64,000 bases of DNA, taken from assembly GCA_951813545.1 (NCBI GenBank), contig OX638352.1, positions 372,001-436,000 of the forward strand, read 5' to 3'. The translations under genes were made by a program, and so were the position numbers. Within the stretch, counting starts at the first letter, position 1, and the number at the start of each line of letters is the position of its first letter. This document shows positions 26,100 to 35,738 of this stretch, piece after piece. Under the pieces are notes generated by a model. The model did not search any database. It saw nothing but the letters and a program-made list of their open reading frames with translations, and had not been told where the DNA came from. This stretch comes from an uncultured Poribacteria bacterium. Lineage in GTDB: Bacteria; Poribacteria; WGA-4E; WGA-3G.

Positions 26100-26867
26100 A
26101 TGCTCAAAGAACTAACGAAAAAGGAATGGTTGTCACTTTTAAATATCCCTGAGAATAGGATTCCGACCGTTTTAATACTCCGAGGTACACGCAACCTGAA
26201 ATTCAATTACGCCAAGCATAGAAATTTTTTCACGGATATTTTTGAAGTTGGTTCGCCAAATGGTATCTTCGAGGATGTGCTAATCGGGGGTTATAGAAAT
26301 GTAGATGTTGGTTATGCTTCGGTTTACGGGGATGCGATGGCATCTGAAGTCACACACCTTTTTGGTGTGTTGGGCACCTCCTTAGTAATACAGACAGGTT
26401 GTTGTGGCGCATTAACCGATAGTATTCAAGCAGGCGACCTCGTTTGTGTAACATCAGCACATTGCGGTGAAGGCGCAGCACAGTATTATTTACCAGATAA
26501 ACAAGAAATCCATGCCTCACCTGAACTCGTTGATGGGACTTTCTCTTCACACACTGCGTCTGTTGCTACGCACAAAGGTCGAATCTGGACAACATCTGCA
26601 CTACTTGCAGAGGGAAAAGCAGAGATTCAGAGCTGGGCTCATCAGGGTTATATCGCCGTAGACATGGAAACGGCGACTACTTTCGCAGTTGCAGAATACT
26701 TTGGGATGCAGCGTCTGTCGTCGTTATTTGTTTTCGATAATCCGGCTCAAGGTGAACATATTCTCTTGAGCGATACCGAAAAGCAAAAACGAAGGGTGGA
26801 TGGAGAACAAGCTGTCATTGATACAGTTTTCGCTATCATAGAAAACTACGAAAATGGAAATCGTTAG
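26100..26867 (+). CDS. Nucleoside phosphorylase-like protein (PNP/UDP family)
   Basis: The 255-residue protein matches the PNP-UDP phosphorylase fold. The phosphate/ribose part is VIQTGCCGALTDSIQAGDLVCVTSAHCGEG, and the nucleoside-binding glutamate lies in VDMETATTFAVAEYFGM. Family members cleave purine or pyrimidine nucleosides with phosphate, or hydrolyse methylthioadenosine. The substrate is unclear. It is cytosolic. The gene starts 23 bp after PhyH-3, and its end overlaps the GNAT gene by 14 bp, so translation is likely coupled. Confidence 0.85.
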   Translation: MLKELTKKEWLSLLNIPENRIPTVLILRGTRNLKFNYAKHRNFFTDIFEVGSPNGIFEDVLIGGYRNVDVGYASVYGDAMASEVTHLFGVLGTSLVIQTGCCGALTDSIQAGDLVCVTSAHCGEGAAQYYLPDKQEIHASPELVDGTFSSHTASVATHKGRIWTTSALLAEGKAEIQSWAHQGYIAVDMETATTFAVAEYFGMQRLSSLFVFDNPAQGEHILLSDTEKQKRRVDGEQAVIDTVFAIIENYENGNR

Positions 26868-27261
26868 AGCCGAACTCACCGATGTCGAAACGCTTGCTGA
26901 ACTGAATCAGCACCTCATAGAGGACGAGCAGCACCCCAATCCGATGAACATAGCCCAGCTCACACAACGGATGCGAGAATGGTTGGCTACCGACTATATC
27001 TGCTATCTGGTGAAGGAGAACGGATGCATTATCGCCTACTGTTTATATAGAAATGATGGCGGACACTACTATATGCGACAATTGTACGTAGATAGAGCAC
27101 ATCGACGAAAAGGTATCGCGACCCAGTTGCTCGATTGGTTATACGAAAACGTATGGACGGATAAGAAAGTCAGATTGGACGTACTCGCTCACAACGAGGA
27201 TGCTGTCGCCTTTTACAAGCGTTACGGCTTCCGAATCGGCGTTTTTAGAATGGAAAAATGA
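26854..27261 (+). CDS. GNAT family N-acetyltransferase
   Basis: A 135-residue single GNAT domain. The acetyl-CoA pyrophosphate loop is in LYVDRAHRRKGIATQLLDWL (R/Q-x-x-G-x-G/A type: RRKGIA). The C-terminal strands run VRLDVLAHNEDAVAFYKRYGFRIGVFRMEK. It would acetylate an amine substrate of unknown identity. The start overlaps the end of the phosphorylase gene by 14 bp and the stop overlaps the start of PhyH-4 (ATGA), so the three appear co-translated. Confidence 0.9.
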   Translation: MEIVRAELTDVETLAELNQHLIEDEQHPNPMNIAQLTQRMREWLATDYICYLVKENGCIIAYCLYRNDGGHYYMRQLYVDRAHRRKGIATQLLDWLYENVWTDKKVRLDVLAHNEDAVAFYKRYGFRIGVFRMEK

Positions 27262-28196
27262 CAAGCGTGAGGGAACCAACGATGAAATACAACAAAGTAA
27301 ATCGCACCTTTGACTGTGAACCGACGCTCACCGATACACAGGTACTGCAGTATTGCCGAGACGGCTATCTGCAACTCCAAGGCGTTGTCCCGGATGAGAT
27401 CAATCAGCGGACGTGCGATTATCTCAACGGTGACTTACCGATAAATCCGTGCTTTATTCCGCAGGGTATAACACACGCTGATTTAGAACGCATGCGGGAT
27501 ACACACGAACCGAGTTCCATTCTGCTTGAAGATTGGTATATTGAGCACGTGCTGCTAAACCGAGAACTCGCTGGTGCATTGCGCTCATTGCTCGGTAAGA
27601 ATGTCGGGTTACCTGTGCTGGTGAGCAATCACCGTGTTGAGTGCCCGATGCCTGCCCAAGGATGGCACCACGATGCTGACCACGTCTTTGGACCTGAAAC
27701 TAACTTTGTTGAGGTCTTCTACTTCCCGCAGGATACCCCCTTGGAAATGGGTCCGACGGAACTTATGCCCGGTTCACACATCCGCTCCACAAGCCGAGAT
27801 ATATCAGAGAAAGGGATTTCGAGCGACGGTCCCGCGGGTTCTTTCGTTATCCATTCGCAAAGCATTCTCCATCGTCGGGGGGAATCCACTACGGAAGGAC
27901 TACGTCACATGCTGAAATATAGCTACTGGCGGACAGTGCCACCGGCAGGGGATTGGAAGCAAGAACCAGAATTCGATTTACAGACAGCAGAATACGGCGG
28001 ACACGGTGTGGCGAGATATGTGGCACACATGTTCTACTGGCTCTGTGGCAAGGGTGATGAATTCCGCCTGATCGGTGGGCAAGCGTGGCCCTGGTCGAGC
28101 GTGAATCAGATTGGTCCCTCTTACGGTTTCGGACATACGGAGGGGTATCTCCCGAACTGGCGGAAGAACAACCCAGACGATTACGCAACACCATAG
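27258..28196 (+). CDS. Phytanoyl-CoA dioxygenase (PhyH) family oxygenase 4
   Basis: A 312-residue Fe(II)/2-oxoglutarate oxygenase. VLQYCRDGYLQLQGVVPDEI opens the domain. GWHHDADHVFG holds the iron-binding H-x-D, and the later part has SILHRRGESTTEGLRHMLKYSYWR with the distal His and the 2-oxoglutarate Arg. The start at 27258 overlaps the GNAT stop as ATGA. A second ATG at 27282 has GAGGGA upstream and is an equal candidate. The protein is longer than its paralogues by a C-terminal ~60 residues with a Trp-rich GGQAWPWSSVNQIGPSYG segment. Substrate unknown. Confidence 0.88.
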   Translation: MTSVREPTMKYNKVNRTFDCEPTLTDTQVLQYCRDGYLQLQGVVPDEINQRTCDYLNGDLPINPCFIPQGITHADLERMRDTHEPSSILLEDWYIEHVLLNRELAGALRSLLGKNVGLPVLVSNHRVECPMPAQGWHHDADHVFGPETNFVEVFYFPQDTPLEMGPTELMPGSHIRSTSRDISEKGISSDGPAGSFVIHSQSILHRRGESTTEGLRHMLKYSYWRTVPPAGDWKQEPEFDLQTAEYGGHGVARYVAHMFYWLCGKGDEFRLIGGQAWPWSSVNQIGPSYGFGHTEGYLPNWRKNNPDDYATP

Positions 28197-28205
28197 GAAC
28201 ACGCG

Positions 28206-29855
28206 CTATTTTTCTGAAATAACAAGCACCTGATTCGTTTTAACGCCCCGTAAGGTTTGGACTTTGCCACAGAGCCATCGCACTGTCAGTGTATCAATCC
28301 GCGTTGTACTGCCCAATCCGAAATGTAAACGAAGATCGTTCTGACTGAGGTACCCTGAACCACTTTTGACCTCACGGATTTGGGTCAAGTCTCCAGATAC
28401 AACCGTTACCCGTGCACCAATCGCATCTCGGTTGCAATGCGTACCGATGAGTTTAACACTCAACCATCGAGAATCATTGGCACCGTCGTTTCGCAGAACA
28501 GTTGGCGAATCTTTCAGGTTAGAGACAACAATATCCACATCGCCATCGTTATCTATATCACCAAATGCGGTGCCTCGACTCACCTTTCGCTGTGCTATCG
28601 TCGCGTCAGGAATCTCCGAAAAATTGACACCTCGGTTATTGAGAAAAAGTTGATTCGGCTGTGGGTATGTACCGATCGGATCCATCTCTGCGATATTGTC
28701 ATCTAAGTGGCCGTTGGCAACAAACAGATCTAACCAACCGTCATTGTTAAAATCGATGAAATCGACACCCCACGCCAAATAGGGGAGACTCCTCTCACCG
28801 ACACCTTTGGCAAAACTCACCTCGTTGAAAAACCCACTCTGCGCGTTGTGATAGAGGCTATTCGTCTGATCCTGAAAATTCGTAATCACGATATCGAGAT
28901 AGCCGTCGTTGTCAAAATCGCCGAGGTTCGCACCCATCCCGCTATAGGCGCGTCCCTCCTCACTGAGCGCAACGCCAGCGAAAAGCGCATCCTCCGTCAT
29001 TTTAATTGCAGTGTTACTGTCGTTGCGGTAGAGGAAATTCGGCGTGGTATCGTTCGCAACGAAGATATCGACATCGCCATCGTTATCTATATCGCCACAG
29101 ACGACCCCCAACCCTTTTCCATTTGCGCTGCTTATACCTGCCTTCGCCGTTACATCTGTGAAAGTCCCGTCTCCGTTGTTTCGATAGAGGATATCCGCAG
29201 CACCTTCCAGTGCCTCAGGTGTGCAATATGTCCGAACGCCTTGTCGAGTGCACTCCGGATTCGTATCTGGATCAAACTGAACATAGTTGACGACATAGAG
29301 ATCCAGATAGCCGTCAGTATCAATGTCCACAAAGGCACAACCACTACTGAACTGATTACCATCAACCCCAGCAGCATCAGCGACATCCGTAAAAGTCCCG
29401 TTCCCGTTGTTTCGATAAAGCACATTTGCGCCGTAGTTCGTCACATAGAGATCAGTAAAACCGTCGTTGTTGTAATCACCAACGCAGCACCCCAAACCGT
29501 AACCCGTATCGCCGACAGATGCTTCATTCGTTACATCGGTAAAAATATCTCCATCATTGCGATACAGGACGTTTGTTGGTGGCATTGGAGCGTCTACTTT
29601 TGGCAAGGTGCTGCCGTTGACGAAGTAGAAATCCAAATCTCCGTCATTATCAAAATCGAAGAGTGCCACACCGCTTCCGATCGGTTCAATAAAGTATTTT
29701 TCGCCACGCTCGCCATTGGTATGACGACATTTAACACCAAATTTCCCCGTTACATCGGTGAAATGCACCGCCCTAACTTGTGAAGAGGTGGGCTGTGGTA
29801 CGGTGTAAAGGATAAAGACAATCAGAAATAGTCCGGTTAATTTTTTGTAACGCAT
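28206..29855 (-). CDS. Secreted CRTAC1-type FG-GAP/VCBS repeat protein with ASPIC/UnbV domain
   Basis: A 549-residue exported protein (signal peptide ending near TSSQ). It has about eight beta-propeller FG-GAP/VCBS units, each with a calcium-loop pattern such as DFDNDGDLDFYFVNG, DYNNDGFTDLYVTN and DIDNDGDVDIFVAND. A C-terminal ASPIC/UnbV region follows (NRDAIGARVTVVSGDLTQIREVKSGSGYLSQNDLRLHFGLG). CRTAC1 family proteins are extracellular calcium-binding propellers. In bacteria they are thought to mediate adhesion or substrate contact. No enzyme motif is present. It is convergent with PhyH-4 and stands alone. Confidence 0.9.
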   Translation of the reverse strand: MRYKKLTGLFLIVFILYTVPQPTSSQVRAVHFTDVTGKFGVKCRHTNGERGEKYFIEPIGSGVALFDFDNDGDLDFYFVNGSTLPKVDAPMPPTNVLYRNDGDIFTDVTNEASVGDTGYGLGCCVGDYNNDGFTDLYVTNYGANVLYRNNGNGTFTDVADAAGVDGNQFSSGCAFVDIDTDGYLDLYVVNYVQFDPDTNPECTRQGVRTYCTPEALEGAADILYRNNGDGTFTDVTAKAGISSANGKGLGVVCGDIDNDGDVDIFVANDTTPNFLYRNDSNTAIKMTEDALFAGVALSEEGRAYSGMGANLGDFDNDGYLDIVITNFQDQTNSLYHNAQSGFFNEVSFAKGVGERSLPYLAWGVDFIDFNNDGWLDLFVANGHLDDNIAEMDPIGTYPQPNQLFLNNRGVNFSEIPDATIAQRKVSRGTAFGDIDNDGDVDIVVSNLKDSPTVLRNDGANDSRWLSVKLIGTHCNRDAIGARVTVVSGDLTQIREVKSGSGYLSQNDLRLHFGLGSTTRIDTLTVRWLCGKVQTLRGVKTNQVLVISEK

Positions 29856-29879
29856 AGTCTATGTATATGCTATAATGGT

Positions 29880-30031
29880 TTCAGTTTCAGTTTTCAGTAG
29901 TTATCGGTTTTCAGTTTTCAGTGGTCGTCGGTTAAGAGTTGGAATTTTAACAAATTACCCACACTTGGCGTACTCCAAAGATATGCGATGATAAATACGA
30001 CTCTTAACTGATAATTGACAACTGACAACTA
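29880..30031. repeat. Inverted heptamer-repeat element upstream of the Gfo/Idh/MocA gene
   Basis: Left arm: repeated CAGTTTTCAGT-like heptamers then CGGTTAAGAGTTG (to 29943). Right arm: CTCTTAACTGATAATTGACAACTGACAACT (in parts, 30001-30030). The arms pair in the CTCTTAAC/GTTAAGAG part. The internal ~55 bp is unrelated to the thuA-fabV copy, so the arms are the conserved part. Confidence 0.55.
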
Positions 30032-30048
30032 TAAAAGGAGAATTTCTA

Positions 30049-31020
30049 ATGGCTAACAATCTACGTTTTGGCGTTGTCGGTTTAGGCATGGGCATGAACC
30101 GCTCCAATGTGATTCACGAAACAGACGGTGCTGAACTCGTCGCTGTGGCGGATCTCGTCGAAGAAAGGCGCAAAACAGCTGAAGAACGCTTCGGCTGCGA
30201 AAGCCACGACGATGCGCTTGAGATGTTTGACCGCGACGATATCGATGTGGGAATGATTATGACCCCAAGCGGTCTCCACGGAAAATTTGGGGAAGAAGCA
30301 GCGCGCCGTGGCAAACACGTCATCACCACAAAGCCGATGGACGTCAGCGTTGAAAATTGCAACTCCCTTATTAAAACATGTGAAGACAACGATGTCAAAC
30401 TGCTTGTTGATTTCGGAGAACGCTACGGCACACACAATCGTCAAATCCAGCACGTACTCGCAACCGGTGCGCTCGGTAGACCGCTATTGTGCGAACTCCG
30501 TATGAAGTGGAAACGCCCGGATAGCTACTATGTCGGTTGGCACGGCACATGGAAACTTGACGGTGGTGGCTCTATCATGAACCAAGGCGTGCATTATATC
30601 GATCTGATGCTCTGGTTTATGGGTCCCGTCAAGCGTGTCATCGGTGCACACTTCGATGTCTACGATCACGAAAATTGTGAGACCGAGGACATGACCTCGG
30701 CGATTCTCGAATTTGAAAGCGGCGCGTTGGGACATGTCCTGACAACAACAACGTTCCCCGGTAGTAGCGTCTCAATGATCCACGTTCACGGCGAAAAAGG
30801 TATCGTCGGTCTTGGACCGGAGATGTGGCAGTTCGTTGATGATGACGAGCCTGAGATTGAACTCCCAGCCTATCCGAACAACGTGATTGAGGATGCGCTC
30901 CGAGTTATCAACGAGGGCGCATCACCGGCAGTCGACGGCTATGAAGGCAGACGCTCTGTCGCGCTTAACATGGCTATTTACGAATGCGCCCGCACCGGCA
31001 AAGCCGTTGAATTATCATAG
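30049..31020 (+). CDS. Gfo/Idh/MocA family NAD(P)-dependent oxidoreductase
   Basis: The 323-residue protein has the N-terminal Rossmann motif VVGLGMGMNR, the MTPSGLH substrate loop and TTKPMD where the family usually has E-K-P. The C-terminal alpha-beta part has GGGSIMNQGVHYIDLMLWFMGPVK with the catalytic-type H after NQG. These enzymes oxidise or reduce sugars, inositol or related cyclic alcohols. Its exact substrate is unknown. It is cytosolic. AAAGGAGAATTTCT precedes the ATG. The gene stands alone, followed by a GGCGGGT/ACCCGCC hairpin (31033-31052). Confidence 0.92.
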   Translation: MANNLRFGVVGLGMGMNRSNVIHETDGAELVAVADLVEERRKTAEERFGCESHDDALEMFDRDDIDVGMIMTPSGLHGKFGEEAARRGKHVITTKPMDVSVENCNSLIKTCEDNDVKLLVDFGERYGTHNRQIQHVLATGALGRPLLCELRMKWKRPDSYYVGWHGTWKLDGGGSIMNQGVHYIDLMLWFMGPVKRVIGAHFDVYDHENCETEDMTSAILEFESGALGHVLTTTTFPGSSVSMIHVHGEKGIVGLGPEMWQFVDDDEPEIELPAYPNNVIEDALRVINEGASPAVDGYEGRRSVALNMAIYECARTGKAVELS

Positions 31021-31032
31021 CACCCTCTGCAA

Positions 31033-31052
31033 GGCGGGTCTCCGTACCCGCC
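31033..31052. terminator. Hairpin after the Gfo/Idh/MocA gene
   Basis: GGCGGGT (31033-31039) pairs with ACCCGCC (31046-31052) around CTCCGT, 13 bp past the stop. It fits a terminator, though no long T run follows. Confidence 0.5.
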
Positions 31053-31091
31053 TATTCTCCAACAAAATCCCTTTTCACATCTTAGAAAAAC

Positions 31092-31189
31092 GTTGGGTTT
31101 CACTCGATGCCTTTGCAATTGAAGGTGTATGGGTTAACACCCGTTCTCTTGAGCTTAGTGGTGTTTGGGGGACATCCGTTCTACCCAAC
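31092..31189. repeat. Second GTTGGGTT palindromic element
   Basis: GTTGGGTT (31092-31099) and TACCCAAC (31182-31189) bracket ~80 bp. Related to the copy at 693-791. It fills the gap before the mtaB promoter. Confidence 0.5.
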
Positions 31190-31210
31190 CTACAAAGAAG
31201 ACCATCTCAT

Positions 31211-31239
31211 TTGCAATTCAGGTAAAAACTGGGTATAAT
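31211..31239 (+). promoter_or_regulatory. Sigma-70 promoter of mtaB
   Basis: TTGCAA (31211-31216) and TATAAT (31234-31239) with a 17-bp spacer, about 70 bp upstream of mtaB. Confidence 0.65.
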
Positions 31240-31311
31240 ATTTACTTGGAAGACATAAGCGAACACACGCATTTAAGAACTTTACCGGCGAAAACATACC
31301 CTTGAAAACTC

Positions 31312-32667
31312 ATGAAAACCGCTAAACTGATTACGATGGGATGTAAGGCGAACCAATACGATACGCAAGCCATGCGTGAGACACTCCAACGCAACGGATA
31401 TACTCTCGTTGACGAGGAGATGTCAGGGCGGCAGACAGACCTTTATCTCATCAATACATGTACTGTAACGAACGTCGCTGATCAAAAGGCACGGCAAGCG
31501 ATTCGGAGGGCGATCCGACAGCATCCCAACGCAAAAGTGCTCGTTACAGGCTGCTATGCTGAAAGCGACCGAGAGGCGATCGAAAAAATACCGGGAGTGA
31601 CAGTCGTTTTCGGCAACCGAGAAAAGGCTGATTTTCAGGACTATCTCGACATATTGAATGCCGAAATGCCATCCTTGACAGAAGAGGTGCCTCACACGCC
31701 AAACTCGCTCCTCGCTATAGAACCGGTTCAGCACGACGCTATCCGCGAACACGCACGCTTTAGCAAAGGGGTTAGTGATGCTGGCAAACGCACACGCGCG
31801 CTCATTAAGGTGCAAGACGGCTGCAGTGCCTTCTGCACTTACTGTATTATCCCTTATGTCCGCGGCAGAATGACAAGCCGTTCGCTCAATGACATCGCCG
31901 ATGAAGCACATCGTATCGCTGACAGCGGTATCAAAGAGGTCGTCATCACCGGTGTACATCTGGGTGCCTACGGACAGGATACCGGTAGAGAAAAAGACAT
32001 CGCCGATATTTTAGAACACATCCACGACATTGAAGGCATCGAACGCATCCGTTTCAGTTCAATCGAACCGATGTATTTCCCGGATACCCTTGGTGAGCGG
32101 ATGGCGGCACTGTCGAAATGCATGCCACACTTCCATCTACCACTCCAAGCCGGTTCCGATGACGTATTGCGACAGATGCGCCGACGCTATACCACAACAC
32201 AATTCGCTCATCTCGTTGAGAACTTAAGACGCGTCTTCGGTGATGATGTCGGAATTACTACCGATATTATGGTTGGGTTTCCCGGCGAAACGGATGAACA
32301 CTTTGAGGAATCATGCCAATTTGTTGAAGACATTGGATTCAGCCAACTGCATGTGTTTCGTTATTCCCCCCGAAAAGGCACCCCCGCGGCGACTTACCCG
32401 GATCAGGTGTCACCGCACGTCTCCGCTGCACGCAGCCAAACGATGATCGCCCTCGGTGAACGCCTCAACACTGCGTTTCGACAACGGATGCTTGGAAAAC
32501 AGAAAGAGGTGCTCATCGAAGCCAGCAGAGAAGGTGAAAACAACCATCTCGCCGGTTTTACGGACAACTATCTTCGCGTCCTCGTAGATGTGCCAGAGAG
32601 TGCGATCAATCAGATTCAGCGCGTTACACTTGGTGCGTTAGAAGGGGACTGCATCGCTGCCGCCTAA
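31312..32667 (+). CDS. mtaB: tRNA (N6-threonylcarbamoyladenosine37-C2)-methylthiotransferase MtaB
   Basis: Radical SAM methylthiotransferase that adds a methylthio group to t6A37 of tRNAs reading ANN codons. Three N-terminal cysteines of the MTTase domain (C11, C50, C81) bind the auxiliary cluster. The radical SAM motif is C171-x3-C175-x2-C178 (CSAFCTYC), followed by the IIPYVRGR signature. A C-terminal TRAM-like segment is at the end. The length of 451 is usual. GCKANQYD at the N-terminus and the overall pattern favour MtaB over MiaB or RimO. A sigma-70 promoter lies upstream. It is convergent with mutS, with only 3 bp between their ends. Confidence 0.92.
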   Translation: MKTAKLITMGCKANQYDTQAMRETLQRNGYTLVDEEMSGRQTDLYLINTCTVTNVADQKARQAIRRAIRQHPNAKVLVTGCYAESDREAIEKIPGVTVVFGNREKADFQDYLDILNAEMPSLTEEVPHTPNSLLAIEPVQHDAIREHARFSKGVSDAGKRTRALIKVQDGCSAFCTYCIIPYVRGRMTSRSLNDIADEAHRIADSGIKEVVITGVHLGAYGQDTGREKDIADILEHIHDIEGIERIRFSSIEPMYFPDTLGERMAALSKCMPHFHLPLQAGSDDVLRQMRRRYTTTQFAHLVENLRRVFGDDVGITTDIMVGFPGETDEHFEESCQFVEDIGFSQLHVFRYSPRKGTPAATYPDQVSPHVSAARSQTMIALGERLNTAFRQRMLGKQKEVLIEASREGENNHLAGFTDNYLRVLVDVPESAINQIQRVTLGALEGDCIAAA

Positions 32668-32670
32668 CCC

Positions 32671-35358
32671 TCAAGATTCCTCCGCCTTCGCCTTCAGATC
32701 ATAGAGAATATTCACTGCATCTAAGGGTGTAACCTGCGTGAGTTCCAAGCGTCGGATCTCCTCAACAAGCGGGTGCGTCTTCGGTGTAAAGAGTGCCATC
32801 TGCAGTGAATCACTCTGCATTGTTTTTCGTGAGACGCGTCGGCGGGGTTTCGGCATTGTTGGATGCGCTTTCGGCTGTTGACCGGTTGCCCCGTCTGCCT
32901 CAACACTGAGATTATGCTGTTCAAGTACTTCGAGTATCTGCTGTGCGCGTGTAATCACAGCTTGCGGTAGCCCGGCGAGGCGTGCGACGTGGATACCGTA
33001 ACTCTGGTCTGCACCACCGGGGACAACTTTTCGGAGAAATGTTACCTTCTGCCCATCTTCATGGACAGCGACATTGTAATTCTTGGCGCGTTTATATTTG
33101 CTGGCGAGTTCCACCAACTCGTGATAGTGTGTCGCGAAGAGGGTTTTCGCACCCATCCGTTTTTCATCTAAGAGATACTCCGAAACTGCCCACGCGATGC
33201 TGAGTCCATCAAATGTGCTGGTTCCGCGTCCGACCTCATCGAAGATAACAAGGCTGTTACGGGTCGCATTGTTAAGGATATTCGCCGTTTCGTTCATCTC
33301 AACGAGGAAAGTACTCTGTCCCATCACGAGGTTGTCTGATGCACCAACACGCGTGAAAATCCGATCCACCAAGCCGATTTTTGCAGCAGAAGCAGGCACA
33401 AAACAACCCACCTGTGCCATCAAGACGATAAGCGCAGTTTGACGCAGATAAGTACTCTTACCGCTCATATTCGGTCCCGTGATGATATGCAATTGCTCGT
33501 CATCGCAATTCAGGAGCGTATCGTTGGGGACAAAACCCTCTTGTGTGAACAACTGTTCGACAACCGGATGCCTGCCATCGCGAATAACAATTTCGTCCAC
33601 AGCCGCTACGGTAGGCTTCACATAGTTGTATTTCGATGCGACGTACGCAAAATTGGCAAGAACATCAACCATCGCGAGTGCCGCTGCGATTTTCTGGATG
33701 GATTCCGTCCATTTCGACACCTCATCCCGAATCTGACAGAAGAGTTCATACTCCAAAGTTTGTATCCGATCCTCGGCGTTGAGGACCTTTGCTTCCTGCT
33801 CCTTGAGTTCAGGTGTGATAAAGCGTTCCGAATTTCGTAGCGTTTGCTTACGGATATAGTGGTCAGGGACCATGTCGAGATTCGGTTTCGTTACGTCGAT
33901 ATAGTAACCAAAGACCTGATTGAATCCGATCTTTAAGGATTGGATACCGCTGCGTTTGCGTTCCTCTGCTTCCATAGCAGCGATCCAGTCCTTTCCTTCT
34001 CCCACAATCTGCCGAAGTTCATCAAGTTCCTCGTTATAGCCGTCGCATATTACACCGCCTTCGCGAATCGTTGCGGGTGGGTTAGGATGAATCCCCTGTT
34101 CAATCAATTCGACCAACTCTGGAAGCGAATTCAAGGTGTCATTGAGGGACACTAACATTGCGCTATTGCAGTCCTGCAGCTGCGTTTTGACATCGGGGAT
34201 CAGGCGGAGGGAATCCTTGAGGGAATGGAGGTCGCGTCCGTTCACAGAACCGAGACTGATACGCGAAATGAGTCGCTCAACATCGTACATCTGCCCAAGA
34301 GCCTCTCGCAATTCCTCCTGCAGGTTAATTTGGGTCTTGAGTTCGTCAACTGCACCGAGGCGTTCCTCAATCTCTTTTTCATCAAGCAAGGGTTGTAAGA
34401 GGCACTGGCGCATCTTCCTGCCCCCCATCGCAGTTACCGTCTGATCAAGGACTTCGAGGAGTGTTCCTTTCGTAGAACCGTCGCGGATAGAGGCTGTCAA
34501 TTCAAGGTTGCGCTGTGTATCGGCATCCAGCACCATAAAATCCGAGAGCGTGTAGGTGTGAAGCGAGACGATGTGTTCGACTTCCTGTTTCTGTGTCTCG
34601 TTTAGGTAATAGATGAGCGCGCCAGCGGCAGAGATAGCAGAAGGAAGGTGTTCGCATCCGAATCCATCCAGCGAAATCGTTTGGAAATGTTGGAGGAGTT
34701 CCGTTCGGGCGGTATCCAATTCAAAACGCCAGTCGGGTAGGTAATTGAGCGTCGCTTTGAGTTCGGTTTTGAGGCGATCAAACATCTCTTCATCTTCCAA
34801 GGTGTCAGAAAAGAGACACTCTTTCGGAGAAAACCGGTGTATCTCCGCCCAGAGACGTGAGGAGTCTGTGAGTTCGGTTACCTGAAATTCGCCTGTGGAG
34901 AGATCCGCAACGGCAACACCGTAGGTGTCCTTATCGAGGTAAATCGAGATGATGTAATTGTTTACCTTATGCTCAAGCACCTTTGGATCGGTCACGGTGC
35001 CGGGCGTAACGATTCGAACGACATCGCGTTTGACGAGTCGATTCTCGTCTCGTGCGAGTTGTGCGTCCTCGGTCTGCTCCAAAATGGCGACTTTATGTCC
35101 GGCTTTGACGAGTTTGTAGAGATAGGAGTCGAGTGCGTGGTGTGGGATACCTGCCATCGGTGGCGGCGGGGATTTTTGGTTTTTATGGCTTCTCGCTGTC
35201 AAGGCGATCTCAAGCAGACGGGCAATGAGTTCCGCGTCTTCAAAAAAGGCTTCATAGAAATCGCCGACTCGGCATAGCAGTATGGCATCTCCGTGCTGTT
35301 TTTTTACGTGTTTATAGAGTTCCATTAATGACAGGTCGGACTGTTTTGAACGTGCCAT
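32671..35358 (-). CDS. mutS: DNA mismatch repair protein MutS
   Basis: The 895-residue protein covers the mismatch-recognition N-terminus (GDFYEAFFEDA, with the F-x-E wedge as FYEAF), connector, lever and clamp regions. The C-terminal ATPase has Walker A in ITGPNMSGKSTYLRQ, DEVGRGTSTFDGLSIAW as the Walker B and signature region, and TLFATHYHELVEL. It recognises mispairs and recruits MutL. The length is close to bacterial MutS1. AAGGAAATTAT precedes the ATG. No mutL lies nearby. It shares the 3' end region with mtaB. Confidence 0.97.
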   Translation of the reverse strand: MARSKQSDLSLMELYKHVKKQHGDAILLCRVGDFYEAFFEDAELIARLLEIALTARSHKNQKSPPPPMAGIPHHALDSYLYKLVKAGHKVAILEQTEDAQLARDENRLVKRDVVRIVTPGTVTDPKVLEHKVNNYIISIYLDKDTYGVAVADLSTGEFQVTELTDSSRLWAEIHRFSPKECLFSDTLEDEEMFDRLKTELKATLNYLPDWRFELDTARTELLQHFQTISLDGFGCEHLPSAISAAGALIYYLNETQKQEVEHIVSLHTYTLSDFMVLDADTQRNLELTASIRDGSTKGTLLEVLDQTVTAMGGRKMRQCLLQPLLDEKEIEERLGAVDELKTQINLQEELREALGQMYDVERLISRISLGSVNGRDLHSLKDSLRLIPDVKTQLQDCNSAMLVSLNDTLNSLPELVELIEQGIHPNPPATIREGGVICDGYNEELDELRQIVGEGKDWIAAMEAEERKRSGIQSLKIGFNQVFGYYIDVTKPNLDMVPDHYIRKQTLRNSERFITPELKEQEAKVLNAEDRIQTLEYELFCQIRDEVSKWTESIQKIAAALAMVDVLANFAYVASKYNYVKPTVAAVDEIVIRDGRHPVVEQLFTQEGFVPNDTLLNCDDEQLHIITGPNMSGKSTYLRQTALIVLMAQVGCFVPASAAKIGLVDRIFTRVGASDNLVMGQSTFLVEMNETANILNNATRNSLVIFDEVGRGTSTFDGLSIAWAVSEYLLDEKRMGAKTLFATHYHELVELASKYKRAKNYNVAVHEDGQKVTFLRKVVPGGADQSYGIHVARLAGLPQAVITRAQQILEVLEQHNLSVEADGATGQQPKAHPTMPKPRRRVSRKTMQSDSLQMALFTPKTHPLVEEIRRLELTQVTPLDAVNILYDLKAKAEES

Positions 35359-35540
35359 ATAATTTCCTTAGTTATAATTTGGGTGGCTGTTTTTTTAGGC
35401 GAAAGGACAATTTTTAATACCGTAGCACATTCAGAGGTTTATGTCAAATCTATTTTAGTTGTCAGTCGATAGTTTCGTCCACTTCATCATCCCTTATATA
35501 ATGGTAATACCGGACAGGAAAAGAGGCGCGTTTCAGAGTA

Positions 35541-35647
35541 TTCAGAGTAAACCTTGAAACGCTATAGGTTTTGAAAAGGTCGTAAACCTATACTATGACT
35601 GGATTTTGAGTGGTTTTCTCTAATGTTGCTCGGAAGTTTACTCTGAA
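35541..35647. repeat. 107-bp unit with perfect 12-bp inverted ends
   Basis: TTCAGAGTAAAC (35541-35552) and GTTTACTCTGAA (35636-35647) are perfect inverted repeats around ~83 bp that include an inner AGGTTT/AAACCT pair. It is non-coding and MITE-like in size. No second copy is seen in the window. Confidence 0.5.
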
Positions 35648-35738
35648 AAAGGCTGCAAATGCTTTCATTGTCCAAATGTTTTTAAATGGTAGGTTTGGTT
35701 GATTTCAACTTCTGTGCAGCAAACGCGTAAAGACTCAT

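Noticed and set aside
28848..29783. Long open frame (311 codons) opposite the CRTAC1 gene
   Set aside because: It is a low-complexity Ile/Val-rich shadow of the calcium-loop repeats on the other strand and has no ribosome-binding site.
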